This document shows, piece after piece, positions 54,509 through 63,939 of a stretch of DNA of 64,000 nucleotides. Position numbers and translations under genes: made by a program. The notes below the pieces were generated by a model, which had not been told where the DNA came from, made no database searches, and worked only from the letters and a program-made list of their open reading frames with translations. Positions within the stretch are counted from its first letter, which is position 1; every line of letters starts with the position of its first letter. The DNA lies in contig JANQRK010000022.1 of the NCBI GenBank assembly GCA_028284585.1, positions 62,001-126,000 of the forward strand, in the 5' to 3' direction. This stretch comes from Chromatiales bacterium. GTDB taxonomy: Bacteria; Pseudomonadota; Gammaproteobacteria; Chromatiales; Chromatiaceae.

Positions 54509-55549
54509 ATGAGCAATCTCAGTGAAGACCTTGACTTTGAAAAGCTGATGTTGATTTGCCAGGGCCACGCTGCCTTTCAGTTGCTGTGGGCGGGGACGCG
54601 GCTAGGACTCTTCGACACGCTATCCAAGCGACCCGGGCTGACGTTGCGACAAATCGCCAACGAACTTGGCATCGACTTGCAACCGGCGCGGATCCTGCTC
54701 ACCGGCGTGGTAACACTGGGTTTGGTTGTGAAGCACGATGATGGCTTTCACAATCACTCGCTGACCGAGAAACACATGGTTGCAGCGAGCGATGACTCCA
54801 TGGTCCCGATACTCGGCTGGCAGCATCACATCGTCTACAAAGGTCTTGAAGACTTCGTTGAATCATTGCAACAGAACCAGAACGTCGGACTGCGCCATTT
54901 CCCAGGCGAGGAACCGACACTCTATCCGCGGCTTGCCCATGAACCCGCACTGGAAACTGTATTTCAGAAGGCTATGCAGAGCCTGTCACGGCAAGCAAAT
55001 AAACAGCTCACAGAGAGATTGGATCTATCCGAGGCCCAACACATCATGGATGTGGGTGGCGGCATTGGGGAAAACCTCATTGCACTGGCCAAACGCTTCA
55101 CGCATCTCCAAGCCACGGTCTTCGATGCCGCAAGCGTTTGCAAACTTGCCGAAGAAAATATTGCGAGCCAAGGGCTCAGTGAGCGCATCGGGACACACGT
55201 TGGCGATCTGTTCGATACACCTTATCCCGAAGGCATCGATGCGATCATCTATTGCCACATGTTCACTATCTTCGCTCCCGAAGAAAACCAGCAGATACTG
55301 GAGAAGACGGCTGCGGCACTCCCCAAGGGCGGAAAGGTAATTATCTTCAATATGATGGGCAACGATTCGGACGATGGCCCGATGAGCACCGCGCTCGGCA
55401 GCTGTTATTTTCAGTGTATTGCCACCGGTAAAGGCATGCTGTACTCGTGGCAGGACTACGAAGGCTGGTTGAACAAGGCGGGTTTCACACGATTCGAGCG
55501 GGTTGAGAACCTGCCGCTCGACCACGGTATATTCATCGCAGTGAAGTAA
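54509..55549 (+). CDS. SAM-dependent O-methyltransferase-like protein
   Basis: 346 residues from ATG 54509 (TTGAGGAAGACG before it); the frame from 54467 is less likely. Residues 10-110 form a winged-helix dimerisation domain (LLWAGTRLGLFDTL, LRQIANELGI). The Rossmann core begins with IMDVGGGIGENLIALAKRF, then FDAASVC and YCHMFTIFAPEENQQIL. This architecture is that of small-molecule O-methyltransferases (hydroxyindole/caffeate type). It is divergent from the nitroreductase-like gene and followed by the ThiF gene, 32 bp later. Confidence 0.85.
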   Translation: MSNLSEDLDFEKLMLICQGHAAFQLLWAGTRLGLFDTLSKRPGLTLRQIANELGIDLQPARILLTGVVTLGLVVKHDDGFHNHSLTEKHMVAASDDSMVPILGWQHHIVYKGLEDFVESLQQNQNVGLRHFPGEEPTLYPRLAHEPALETVFQKAMQSLSRQANKQLTERLDLSEAQHIMDVGGGIGENLIALAKRFTHLQATVFDAASVCKLAEENIASQGLSERIGTHVGDLFDTPYPEGIDAIIYCHMFTIFAPEENQQILEKTAAALPKGGKVIIFNMMGNDSDDGPMSTALGSCYFQCIATGKGMLYSWQDYEGWLNKAGFTRFERVENLPLDHGIFIAVK

Positions 55550-55581
55550 CCATAGGTCAGCCAGAGAGGCTACCGTTCATA

Positions 55582-56445
55582 ATGCCAGACTTCGATTACT
55601 TCACGGCTTTTCAGCGCAACCTCGGATTCCTTGACCGAGACGAACAGGAAAGAGTCAAAGCGTCCCGTATCGCGATCGCCGGCCTCGGTGGCACCGGTGG
55701 GGCCCAGGCCCATGCCCTCGCACGGCTCGGGATAGGTGCGTTCAACCTGGCGGACCTCGACACCTTCGAGCTCGCCAACTTCAATCGCCAACTCGGCGCT
55801 GCGATGCCAACAATAGGCCGTCCTAAGGTCGACGTAATGGCTGAAGTCGTTAGGGACATCAATCCCGAGGCCGATGTGCGCACCTTCGCGGACGGCATCA
55901 ATGACGCAAATATCGCGGATTTTCTGGAAGGCGTAGACGTCGTCGTCGATTCTCTAGATTTCTACTGCTTCAAAGAACGTTTCTTGCTGTACAGGTCAGC
56001 GAGGAGCCGGGGTATCTGGGTGCTGACCGCGCCACCCTTGGGATTCGGTTACACCTTTCTGGCATTCGACCCCAATGGCATGACATTCGAACAGTATTTC
56101 GATTTCAATGAGGACATGCCCTTGAGGGAACTGGCCGCCTCATTGATCGTCGGCATCGCCCCGAAACCATTGTTCTTCAAGTACCTGCATCAAGGCGGGC
56201 TCGACGTCAAAGAACGCCGTTTGCCTTCGGTCGGCGCGGCACCCTTTATCATCGCCGGGGTTATGTCGACCGAGGTCGCGAATCTCATCGTCAACAAGCA
56301 ACCGGTCCTTGCCGTACCGACCATACAACAGTTCGATGCGCTATTGAGGACCTACCGCAAACACCGGTACCCGACCGGAATGCGCAGCCCGATCCAGAAA
56401 ATCAAGAAGAGGCTGTTGCTGCGGAAGATGCCCGACGGCCCATGA
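55582..56445 (+). CDS. ThiF/E1-like adenylyltransferase
   Basis: 287 residues. IAGLGGTGGAQAHAL at 32-46 is the nucleotide loop, LADLDTFELANFNRQ supplies Asp58/Asp60 and the Arg finger Arg69, Lys82 follows, and VVVDSLDF carries Asp123. No CxxC zinc pairs and no obvious catalytic Cys are seen, so it is not a classical MoeB, ThiF or ubiquitin E1. Such enzymes adenylate a carboxyl group, either at a protein C-terminus or on a small molecule. No ubiquitin-like partner (ending in GG) is visible nearby. It begins 32 bp after the O-methyltransferase and ends convergent with prsT. Confidence 0.85.
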   Translation: MPDFDYFTAFQRNLGFLDRDEQERVKASRIAIAGLGGTGGAQAHALARLGIGAFNLADLDTFELANFNRQLGAAMPTIGRPKVDVMAEVVRDINPEADVRTFADGINDANIADFLEGVDVVVDSLDFYCFKERFLLYRSARSRGIWVLTAPPLGFGYTFLAFDPNGMTFEQYFDFNEDMPLRELAASLIVGIAPKPLFFKYLHQGGLDVKERRLPSVGAAPFIIAGVMSTEVANLIVNKQPVLAVPTIQQFDALLRTYRKHRYPTGMRSPIQKIKKRLLLRKMPDGP

Positions 56446-56496
56446 CGGGTGGGTCTGCTCCGTGATCTAGCGATCGGATACTACGCCCCATTGGTC

Positions 56497-59277
56497 TTAC
56501 AGCCCTGCGAGCATGGTTTCGGCTTCGGCCCGTTCGGGAAACTCTTGGGACGATTCCAGTATTCTGCGCAAAACCAGCTTTGCCGCTGATCGGTCACCGG
56601 ATTCGGCAAGCGCCACTGCATAACGATAATTGGTTGACGGATTCTTAGTCTGGGCAACCGCACGGGCAAGTAGCTCCTTGGCCTTCTCCGCTTGCCCCTC
56701 ACCTAGCAAGATCGAGGCATAAGAATCCAAGACAGCCGTATTGTCGGGCGCCAACTCATAGGCGGCCTTGGCTACCTCTTTTGCTCTCGCATCATCGGTT
56801 TGCTTATACAACCAGGCCAGGTTGTTCAACGCCAACACATCTGTCGGGGTATGGGTCAACAGCTCCTGATATTGGGTTATGGCGGCGTCGTAGCGCCCTT
56901 CCTTTGTATGCGCGGCGGCGAGCCGGCGGCGAACTTTCGCATCCTTGGGATGTTGCAGGAGCCAGTCACGCAAATGATCGAGTGCCGCGGTATTCCCAGC
57001 CAGCTTGTCGACTTGATACTGACGCAGTACGAGTTCGCTGTCCGATTGAATCGCCGCGGCCTTGGCATAAGCGGCCGCCGCGGCAGCGAAATCACGCGAT
57101 GCGAAATGCACGTCTCCCTCACGGCGGTAACCCCGTGCCGATTCTGGATCATCTCTCTGCATTGTCTGCGCGATCTCGAGGGCTTCATCCACCTGTCCCG
57201 ACGCCAATTCCAGTAGCATGAGATTTTCCTTGGTCGGCACGTAATCCGGTGCGATCGCCTGCGCCCTGCGAAACGACCGCTTGGCCTTCTTCAACTCGTT
57301 GCTTGCCTGATACGCCAGCCCGAGCAAGTAGTGGGGCGTGGCGGCCTGCGGGCTCATAGTCACCAGGCGCTGCAAGGTCCGAACGGCACGCCGCTTGTCC
57401 CCGCTAGCCAGCTGCGTAACACCCACCAGCTCCAGCGCCGTAGGAGAAGCCGGATGCCGTTTCAACGCCCGATCGGCTACTTGGCGTGCTGCCTGTGGGT
57501 CGCGTTTGCCCATATAGTGTCGGGTGAGAAGTTGGTAAGGTCGCATCGCAGAGGGGTCCACAGATAACGCCTTCTCCAACCACGCGACGAACTCAGCCTC
57601 TTGGCCTTCCAGGGCGGCGACATTGGCCAAACCGATCATCGCACCAGCGCTGTGATCGTCGCTCTTCAATACGGTCTCGAAACGACGTCGCGCCTCATCG
57701 GGCTGGTTGTCACCAAGATCCAGTGCCGCTAGTCTCGCCGCGCCCCTGAGGAACGCCGGCGCGGCCCGCTGCACCTCCTCCAACGCACGGCGAGCACCGC
57801 GCCGATCGCCAAGCCCCAAAAGGGCCTCGGCACGCAGATAGCCCAAGATAGGACTCGCCGTCTTCACCTCGGTACTGACAGAGTCGAGCGCGGCGAGTGC
57901 CTTCTCGTGGTCGTCTTTTTGTAAGTGCGCCAAAGTCAGCAATAAGGCTTCGTAGGGCTTTTCCGAACCGTCATCGAGCGATGACAGGGCCGCTATCACG
58001 GCCTCGCTGTCACCCACCGCCAACCTGTTCAAGTTCACCCGCCGCTCAACAGAGTCGGCCTCGGGTGCCAGGGCCGAGGCCCGCTCGAACAGCGGCAAGG
58101 CCTTGTCGTACTGTCCCTTACTCAGGTAGATATCCCCAGCAAGACCCAATGCACCTACATCGGGCGGCTGAATCTTCAGTAGCGGGGCGAGTGTCTCCAG
58201 AGCCTGATCAGGGTTGCCCAGACGATCCTGGGTTACCGCGAGAAGCCGCCGCGCTTGCCTCGCACCAGGTACCTGAGCGACGACGCGGCTCAGATCAGAG
58301 AATGCAATTTCGAGGGATCCGTTGCGAAATGCCGCAGCACCATGCAGATGGAGGGCTGCCAGATGGTCTGGGGATTGCTGCAAAACACTGGCCGCAGCGC
58401 TCTCCGCAGCCACAAACTCTCTGCGCTCGTACTCTAGGAGGGCTCTTGCATAGCCCACGGCGGGCATCCCTTCGGCAAGTGCCTCTGCTTTTAATACCAG
58501 CTCTTCAGCGCCTGAAATATCTCTCCCCTCGAGCCGTAACTTGGCCAGATCCAACAGTGCCACGAGGTTGTTTGGATTGAGAGCCAGCAGTCTTTGATAC
58601 GCGGCTGCCGCGTCGGTCGTCCTCTGGTCCGCGACAAGCAGCGCGGCCTTAATCAGCCAGGCCTCCTGCAGGCCAGCATCGCGCACCAGCGCGCTTTCGA
58701 CGAACTTCAGGGCGGTCTGCCGATCGCCGAGCGCGTAGCTCAGCTTGGCTCTATGCACCGCAATCTGCGGATTCTCCGCGTCGATCTTCTCGGCCTGCTG
58801 CAGCGATGCCTCTGCCTGATCGTGTGCGCCCAAGCGGATCTGAGCACGAGCGCGAGCCAGGTGCACCAATGCTAGCGCAGCGGGCTGCAGATCGGGCGTC
58901 GGTTTTATCTCTCGCAACAGGCGTTCCGACTCACCCAGCGCATTCAAGGCCAGAGCCAGCTCTGGGAGATACTGGTCCGTGGGTGCCCCCAAACCAGCCG
59001 CACGTGCCAGTTCCTTCTCCGCAGATTTGTGATCACCCGCGGCGTTGTAGACGCTGCCAAGCAGCAACCTAAGACCGGAGTTTTCCGGATATCGAGATAC
59101 TGCCGTCTTCAGCTCTATCGCGGCGGCCCTCAGTTGGCCATCGTCCCGAAATTTTTCGGCCCGTTGCATGTAGCCGAAAGCAGAGTTACCCCCTTCAGAT
59201 GATTGATCGCAGCCAGGCAGCAACAACACCAGCACCAGGAGATTGAACAAAAACACAAATCGAATCCGTCTCGACAT
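56497..59277 (-). CDS. prsT: PEP-CTERM system TPR-repeat lipoprotein
   Basis: 926 residues. A lipoprotein signal ends at LLPGC with Cys23, and the rest is at least 20 tandem TPR-like repeats (for instance AEKFRDDGQLRAAAIELKTAV, YDAAITQYQELL, ALNNLAWLYKQTDD). This length and architecture fit PrsT, found beside exosortase/PEP-CTERM genes. It is likely to be an outer-membrane or periplasmic scaffold for export or assembly of PEP-CTERM exopolymer. AGGAAGAA precedes the ATG. The sorting enzyme exosortase itself is not in the window. Confidence 0.9.
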   Translation of the reverse strand: MSRRIRFVFLFNLLVLVLLLPGCDQSSEGGNSAFGYMQRAEKFRDDGQLRAAAIELKTAVSRYPENSGLRLLLGSVYNAAGDHKSAEKELARAAGLGAPTDQYLPELALALNALGESERLLREIKPTPDLQPAALALVHLARARAQIRLGAHDQAEASLQQAEKIDAENPQIAVHRAKLSYALGDRQTALKFVESALVRDAGLQEAWLIKAALLVADQRTTDAAAAYQRLLALNPNNLVALLDLAKLRLEGRDISGAEELVLKAEALAEGMPAVGYARALLEYERREFVAAESAAASVLQQSPDHLAALHLHGAAAFRNGSLEIAFSDLSRVVAQVPGARQARRLLAVTQDRLGNPDQALETLAPLLKIQPPDVGALGLAGDIYLSKGQYDKALPLFERASALAPEADSVERRVNLNRLAVGDSEAVIAALSSLDDGSEKPYEALLLTLAHLQKDDHEKALAALDSVSTEVKTASPILGYLRAEALLGLGDRRGARRALEEVQRAAPAFLRGAARLAALDLGDNQPDEARRRFETVLKSDDHSAGAMIGLANVAALEGQEAEFVAWLEKALSVDPSAMRPYQLLTRHYMGKRDPQAARQVADRALKRHPASPTALELVGVTQLASGDKRRAVRTLQRLVTMSPQAATPHYLLGLAYQASNELKKAKRSFRRAQAIAPDYVPTKENLMLLELASGQVDEALEIAQTMQRDDPESARGYRREGDVHFASRDFAAAAAAYAKAAAIQSDSELVLRQYQVDKLAGNTAALDHLRDWLLQHPKDAKVRRRLAAAHTKEGRYDAAITQYQELLTHTPTDVLALNNLAWLYKQTDDARAKEVAKAAYELAPDNTAVLDSYASILLGEGQAEKAKELLARAVAQTKNPSTNYRYAVALAESGDRSAAKLVLRRILESSQEFPERAEAETMLAGL

Positions 59278-59395
59278 CGTCGGTTCTTCCTAACTTCACA
59301 CGATTAATGGGAATGGCAATTTGACACGGCAATGGCGACCCGAAGACATGTCCTCGGAAGACCAGCCAGAGTTGGCGTGGACCGTCCCCCACAGG

Positions 59396-60271
59396 TCACG
59401 CGAAGGGATCGTTTTTCAGCCCCCCCAGGCGAAAAAACAGGCGGATGTCGTCTAGCTGCTTTCGATATTTCGTCGGCAGATCGTTGCGCATGCCTTGGAG
59501 TTTGTCACGCAGCGCAGCGTCCTCCAGCGGCCGGTCTGCCGTCGTCACCAGAAGCAGTACGCTTAGACGAAATGTTTGATATACCCGCGCACCCGAACCC
59601 AACTCTTCGGAGGCCAGACGTTCGAAATCCTCGCGGACGAATGCCGCTCTGAGCGAGCGTTCATAGTCCAGCGAGAACAGATGTGGCTGGTGTGCGCGGT
59701 TCATATAGGCGAAATAGAGGACCGACTTCAATGATTTAAGACGCCCAAGATCAACCAAATACAAGCGTCCGTCTGGTTTGAGGATACGCCTGACCTCGCG
59801 GAAGGTCTGCCTAAGGTCTTCGAAGCTGGGCAGATGATGCAAGGCCAATGTGCTGATGACAGCATCGGCACTCGCATCCTCCACGCTTGAAATGCGTGTC
59901 ATGCTGTCGTGTGCGAAGTCGACGTTCGACAGACCGAGTTCCCGAACGTGTCGCCGGCCGTCTTCGAGCATCACCTCTGATAGATCTACACCTGTAAATT
60001 GGATACCCGGGTTGAGTCCTGCGATCTGTGCGAGTTGGGTCGCCGGGCCGCATCCCAAGTCGACGACCTGCTCACATCCCTGGATCAACTGCGTGATGCG
60101 TGCCGAGTGAAACAGGTAATTGGCGCTCATGACACCGTCAATCCGCCCAGCGACCGCAAACGCCTCTACGTTCTCTGGCGTGTCCATGACCAAATCTGGT
60201 TCGGGCTCGCGCGGCAGAGTGCGGGAGACTAAGTTCTCACGGATGACGGTGGGAAGCATTGACAATAGCAT
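59396..60271 (-). CDS. Class I SAM-dependent methyltransferase
   Basis: 291 residues. VVDLGCGPATQLAQIAGL near 70 is motif I, FTGVDLSEVMLEDG follows, and ISTLALHHLPSFEDLRQ near 140 is motif IV-like. The first 60 residues have no fixed start; an internal Met is possible. It stands between prsT and the PEP-CTERM gene on the same strand. The target (lipid, quinone or glycan) is not evident. A TATAAT box at 60325-60330 is about 55 bp upstream. Confidence 0.82.
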   Translation of the reverse strand: MLLSMLPTVIRENLVSRTLPREPEPDLVMDTPENVEAFAVAGRIDGVMSANYLFHSARITQLIQGCEQVVDLGCGPATQLAQIAGLNPGIQFTGVDLSEVMLEDGRRHVRELGLSNVDFAHDSMTRISSVEDASADAVISTLALHHLPSFEDLRQTFREVRRILKPDGRLYLVDLGRLKSLKSVLYFAYMNRAHQPHLFSLDYERSLRAAFVREDFERLASEELGSGARVYQTFRLSVLLLVTTADRPLEDAALRDKLQGMRNDLPTKYRKQLDDIRLFFRLGGLKNDPFA

Positions 60272-60324
60272 GGTGCTGGCTTTACCCGCGGTGAGTGAAA
60301 CAAATCGTTTAGAGCAGCCTCATC

Positions 60325-60330
60325 ATTATA
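60325..60330 (-). promoter_or_regulatory. Putative -10 element for the methyltransferase gene
   Basis: TATAAT on the minus strand, with no good -35 at 16-18 bp. It is in the right place for the 60271 start. Weak. Confidence 0.3.
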
Positions 60331-60473
60331 ATGGCAAAGACGATTTGTTCTTGACCCGAATCGGTCAGTTCACCGGATCGCCCTTCCGACCAAAGGTGGC
60401 CTCGAGGACCGATAAAGCCAAGCCACAGCGGTCGCGATTGAACACGACTATCGATTTCCCGCACACTTGCAAT

Positions 60474-60502
60474 AAAAAAACCCCTGCTAAGCAGGGGTTT
60501 TT
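60474..60502. terminator. Bidirectional Rho-independent terminator
   Basis: CCCCTGC-TAA-GCAGGGG (60481-60497) is flanked by a run of A on one side and TTTTT on the other, so it works in both directions. It ends the PEP-CTERM transcript, whose stop is 25 bp away. Confidence 0.9.
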
Positions 60503-60521
60503 GTCTCGAGGACTGTCAGCC

Positions 60522-61439
60522 TCAGACTTTCTTGCGACGTCGCGCGGCAGTGCTCAGTCCGGCAAGTCCCAGGCCAAGCAAGGCGATGCTGGCCGGCTCT
60601 GGCACCTGGGTCACCAAGGAGAATTGGAAGTCACTCCGTGCATCCCATCCGTTCTGGAGGTTGGCACCACCGTTGATTGTGCCCGAACCGATAAATTCGA
60701 TCATGCCATCGCCGTCGCAGTCGAAAAATGGGGCGGCACAGGGAATAGCCTGATCGACCACGTTAAACCCGCTGTTGTTTTGTAACAGATCCAGCGCAAT
60801 GTTGTAGTCACCGAGCTGAGTACCGGCGGCGGCGGCAGCAACGACGGATACATCATCGGTCTCAACGCCAGTCGCTTCCCACTGGGCGTCGAGATCACCG
60901 AATCCGAAGATGAACTCCAGTGACCCGTTGGTCGCATTGTCCACGCACTCGCCGGCGGTCTTATCACATGAGACAGGATCGGTGATCGTGACCAGGTCGC
61001 CATCCAGGTCGTTGTAAATCGCCAACACGGACCCGGCAACACCTTGGCCGAAGCCGGCTGCGAAATCGGCACTAGGGCCAAAGACGAAGTCAAATGTTCC
61101 GTCACCGTTGTCGGTCTTCGTGACTACCTCGAGTTGGAAGACACCAGTGATCTCCTCATCACCCAGATCCGTCGATAGACCACCCATCAGGCCTTGAGGT
61201 GCAAAGTTACCCGAGGTCGAGAACAGGCCGTCGATCGTCAAGACGCCAAACAGGCTGTCGCCCTCGTCAAGAATTGTGTCGGAACCACCATCCCCGTTGA
61301 TGAGACGCTCGAGATCGTTGTCTTCGAACTCGGTGCCGTCGTTGGGATATAAAAAGTATGCGTTGGCCTGCGTAGCCGCGAACCCCAAGGCTGCTGCGAG
61401 CGCGGTGCGGCAGAGTGCACGCTTGGTTGCCATTTTCAT
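60522..61439 (-). CDS. PEP-CTERM sorting-domain protein (extracellular)
   Basis: 305 residues from ATG 61439 (GGAGAG 6 nt upstream). A signal peptide ends near TQANAYF. The mature part is Asp/Gly/Thr-rich, beta-like, with few Lys and two Cys pairs (CDKTAGEC, CAAPFFDC). The C-terminus starting at residue 279 is VPEPASIALLGLGLAGL, then ARRRKK: a PEP motif, hydrophobic helix and basic tail, the exosortase sorting signal. It would be processed after the PEP motif and exported to the matrix. A sigma54-type promoter lies 84 bp upstream. Confidence 0.93.
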   Translation of the reverse strand: MKMATKRALCRTALAAALGFAATQANAYFLYPNDGTEFEDNDLERLINGDGGSDTILDEGDSLFGVLTIDGLFSTSGNFAPQGLMGGLSTDLGDEEITGVFQLEVVTKTDNGDGTFDFVFGPSADFAAGFGQGVAGSVLAIYNDLDGDLVTITDPVSCDKTAGECVDNATNGSLEFIFGFGDLDAQWEATGVETDDVSVVAAAAAGTQLGDYNIALDLLQNNSGFNVVDQAIPCAAPFFDCDGDGMIEFIGSGTINGGANLQNGWDARSDFQFSLVTQVPEPASIALLGLGLAGLSTAARRRKKV

Positions 61440-62030
61440 CGTTTTCTCTCCGAATTTCAGATTCTTTATGGACTACGCGCAATCCGCATCAGGTCGTGCG
61501 CAGTTTATCGCCACTCAAACTAAGCGAACATCGTGCCAGAATTTTATAAAACACTATAAGTAGCTGAATAAATGGTTTTTTTTGCTAAATCTCTACCTCA
61601 GCAATGGCCCGGCAAAAAAGTGATTGTAAAAAAAACGGACACCGAGGAAAGGCGACAAGGTCCTGGTCGACGATCGAACCGATCCCCTCACCGCACAAGG
61701 GGATTACCGTCTCGTACCGATCAGTATACCGGGACAGCACATTTTCTACAGTATCCACGCGCGGTTGGACAACGGCATCAACCGATGCCCGTGGCCGGCG
61801 GCGCAAGCTAGGTGATGGATGCGCGCTGCTGCCCGGTGTAAATAATGTCGATCGCAACGATGCGCCAACGCCGTGCGGCACACAGCGTTGCCGCAGCAAC
61901 ACTGCTATAAGGCGGCCCAGGCGGTCTCCTGCAGACCGCGAAATGCGGGTTTGGGCGCATGCACCTCGTCTCTGGGCCTCCGGATTCCAGCAATTGGGTG
62001 GGGCCCTCAAAGGCCTGGAGGATGAAACCG
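61440..62030. other. Gene-free interval between PEP-CTERM gene and ibaG
   Basis: 591 bp. The first 100 bp hold the promoter of the PEP-CTERM gene. The rest has overlapping frames of poor quality. One frame (about 61630-61811, plus strand) reads KGDKVLVDDRTDPLTAQ and then YRLVPISIPGQHIFY, which looks protein-like, but it has no ATG and is closed upstream by a stop. It may be a gene remnant. Confidence 0.4.
61523..61538 (-). promoter_or_regulatory. Candidate sigma54 promoter of the PEP-CTERM gene
   Basis: On the minus strand TGGCACGATGTTCGCT matches TGGCACG-N4-TTGCW with a full TGGCACG and one mismatch in the -12 (TCGCT). GG and GC are 12 bp apart. The transcript would begin near 61511, about 70 nt before the ATG. 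PEP-CTERM genes in several bacteria are controlled by the PrsK/PrsR pair with sigma54, and this site fits. Confidence 0.65.
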
Positions 62031-62249
62031 TCAAGAAACGCGTGTCTTGATCGACAGCGCATGCAGGTCGTCGCTCGCGATCTCGGCCTTGACCGTGGCC
62101 TTCACCATCCGGTGTTGTTGAATGAGCGTCTTTCCCTCGAAGACTTCGCTGACCACCACGGCCTCGAAATGACGTCCGTCGCCGGTCACCTCGACTTTCG
62201 CTCCGGGCAGTCCTGCTTCGATGAGCGCTTTGACTTTGTCGGGATGCAT
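62031..62249 (-). CDS. ibaG: BolA-family protein IbaG
   Basis: 72 residues from ATG 62249, with GAGGA 6 nt upstream (the frame starting at 62273 has an unusual prefix). VTGDGRHFEAVVVSEVFEGK and the C-terminal HALSIKT match BolA/IbaG, and the conserved HF and RH-like QHR residues bind iron-sulfur clusters with monothiol glutaredoxin. The length is typical of IbaG. It is upstream of nothing on its strand but is downstream of prfC. Confidence 0.9.
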   Translation of the reverse strand: MHPDKVKALIEAGLPGAKVEVTGDGRHFEAVVVSEVFEGKTLIQQHRMVKATVKAEIASDDLHALSIKTRVS

Positions 62250-62313
62250 GACATTTCCTCTAGTTGTGAACAATCCAAGGGTCTGACCACCTGATTGCGA
62301 GGTCAGGAGGCGC

Positions 62314-63894
62314 TTATAGTTCCCGCGTGGCCAGAAAATTCACATCCGGCCAGCGTTCCATCGTGAGGTTCAAGTTAATCCGGGTCGGCGCCAGGTAGAC
62401 CAGTTGGCCGTCCCCGTCCTCGGCCAGGTTGTCGTGGGCCTTCTCGCGAAACCGCCTGAGCTCCTTATCGTCGACACAGACTACCCAACGAGCAGCCTGC
62501 ACACCGATCGGCTCGACGACGGCGTCGACGCCGTACTCACCCTTCAAGCGGTGCGCGGCAACGTCGAACTGCAGCACTCCAACGGCACCTAGGATGAGGT
62601 CGTTGTTGCGTAGTGGCCGAAAGGCCTGAGTGGCCCCTTCCTCACTGAGCTGCAAGACACCTTTGTGCAACTGCTTGATCTTGAGCGGATCCTTGAGCAC
62701 GACTCGGCGGAACAATTCCGGGGCAAAGTAGGGAATACCAGTGTACTTGAGGTCTTCACCCTCGCTGAAAGTATCGCCGATCTGGATCGTCCCATGATTA
62801 TGCAAGCCGATGATATCGCCCGGCCACGCGGTGTCGACATGCGCACGTTCATCGGCTTGGAAGGTAATGGCGTTCGAGATCTGGACCGTTTTGCCGATCC
62901 TCACATGTTTCAGCTTCATACCTTTCTGGTATCTGCCCGAGCAGACTCGCAGGAAAGCCACTCGGTCACGATGCGCGGGATCCATGTTCGCTTGGATCTT
63001 GAACACAAAGCCGCTGAACTTCGATTCTCCGGGGTCCACGCCGCGTTGTTCCGCAACACGTGGTCGCGGCGCAGGGGCGTACTCGGCAAAGGCATCGAGC
63101 AACTCCTCGACACCGAAATTATTGATCGCCGAGCCGAAGAATACCGGTGTCTGGTCGCCGCGCAGATAGGCATCCGGATCGAAGGCATGGCTGGCACCAC
63201 GTACCAACTCGACCTCGTCACGCAATTCGCCGGCCAGATCGCCGAGCAATTCGTCGAGCCGTGGATTGTCCAGGCCCTGGATTTTCTCACCCGTCGCGAT
63301 CCGACCGCCGTGCTGCGCATCGTACAAATGCACCCTCTCGTCGCGAAGATCGATCACACCCTTGAGGCGCTTGCCCATTCCGATCGGCCAGGTGATCGGG
63401 GCACACTGGATCTCCAGTACGCTCTCGACCTCGTCCAACAAGTCGATTGGATCGTGCCCCTCTCGGTCCAGCTTGTTGATGAAGGTAAGAATCGGCGTAT
63501 CGCGCAACCGGCAGACCTCCATCAGCTTGATCGTGCGCTCCTCGACGCCCTTTGCCACATCGATCACCATCAGCGCCGAATCGACCGCGGTCAGCGTCCG
63601 ATAAGTATCTTCCGAGAAGTCCTGGTGCCCGGGAGTATCGAGCAGATTGATGACCTTTTCCTTATAGGGAAACTGCATGACCGACGAGGTCACGGAGATC
63701 CCACGCTGCTTCTCAAGTTCCATCCAATCCGAGGTTGCATGACGTGCCGCCTTACGCCCCTTGACGGTGCCGGCGAGCTGGATTGCGCCGCCGAACAACA
63801 GCAGCTTTTCCGTTAATGTCGTCTTACCGGCATCCGGGTGCGAGATGATCGCGAAAGTGCGGCGTCTGGCGCGCTCTTGATCGAGGTCTTGCAT
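62314..63894 (-). CDS. prfC: Peptide chain release factor 3
   Basis: 526 residues, the normal length. GTPase motifs: [29 protein letters not shown] and [24 protein letters not shown]-type start ([14 protein letters not shown]) and [14 protein letters not shown] near the end match RF3. It recycles RF1/RF2 in translation termination. ibaG follows on the same strand. Confidence 0.97.
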   Translation of the reverse strand: MQDLDQERARRRTFAIISHPDAGKTTLTEKLLLFGGAIQLAGTVKGRKAARHATSDWMELEKQRGISVTSSVMQFPYKEKVINLLDTPGHQDFSEDTYRTLTAVDSALMVIDVAKGVEERTIKLMEVCRLRDTPILTFINKLDREGHDPIDLLDEVESVLEIQCAPITWPIGMGKRLKGVIDLRDERVHLYDAQHGGRIATGEKIQGLDNPRLDELLGDLAGELRDEVELVRGASHAFDPDAYLRGDQTPVFFGSAINNFGVEELLDAFAEYAPAPRPRVAEQRGVDPGESKFSGFVFKIQANMDPAHRDRVAFLRVCSGRYQKGMKLKHVRIGKTVQISNAITFQADERAHVDTAWPGDIIGLHNHGTIQIGDTFSEGEDLKYTGIPYFAPELFRRVVLKDPLKIKQLHKGVLQLSEEGATQAFRPLRNNDLILGAVGVLQFDVAAHRLKGEYGVDAVVEPIGVQAARWVVCVDDKELRRFREKAHDNLAEDGDGQLVYLAPTRINLNLTMERWPDVNFLATREL

Positions 63895-63939
63895 TTACAG
63901 CGGGCTTCCTGGAAAGGCCGGGATTATACGAGATCGGCC

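Noticed and set aside
55582-56445. MoeB/ThiF proper or a ubiquitin-like E1 system
   Set aside because: No CxxC zinc pairs, no catalytic Cys in the usual place and no small Gly-Gly-ending partner gene nearby.
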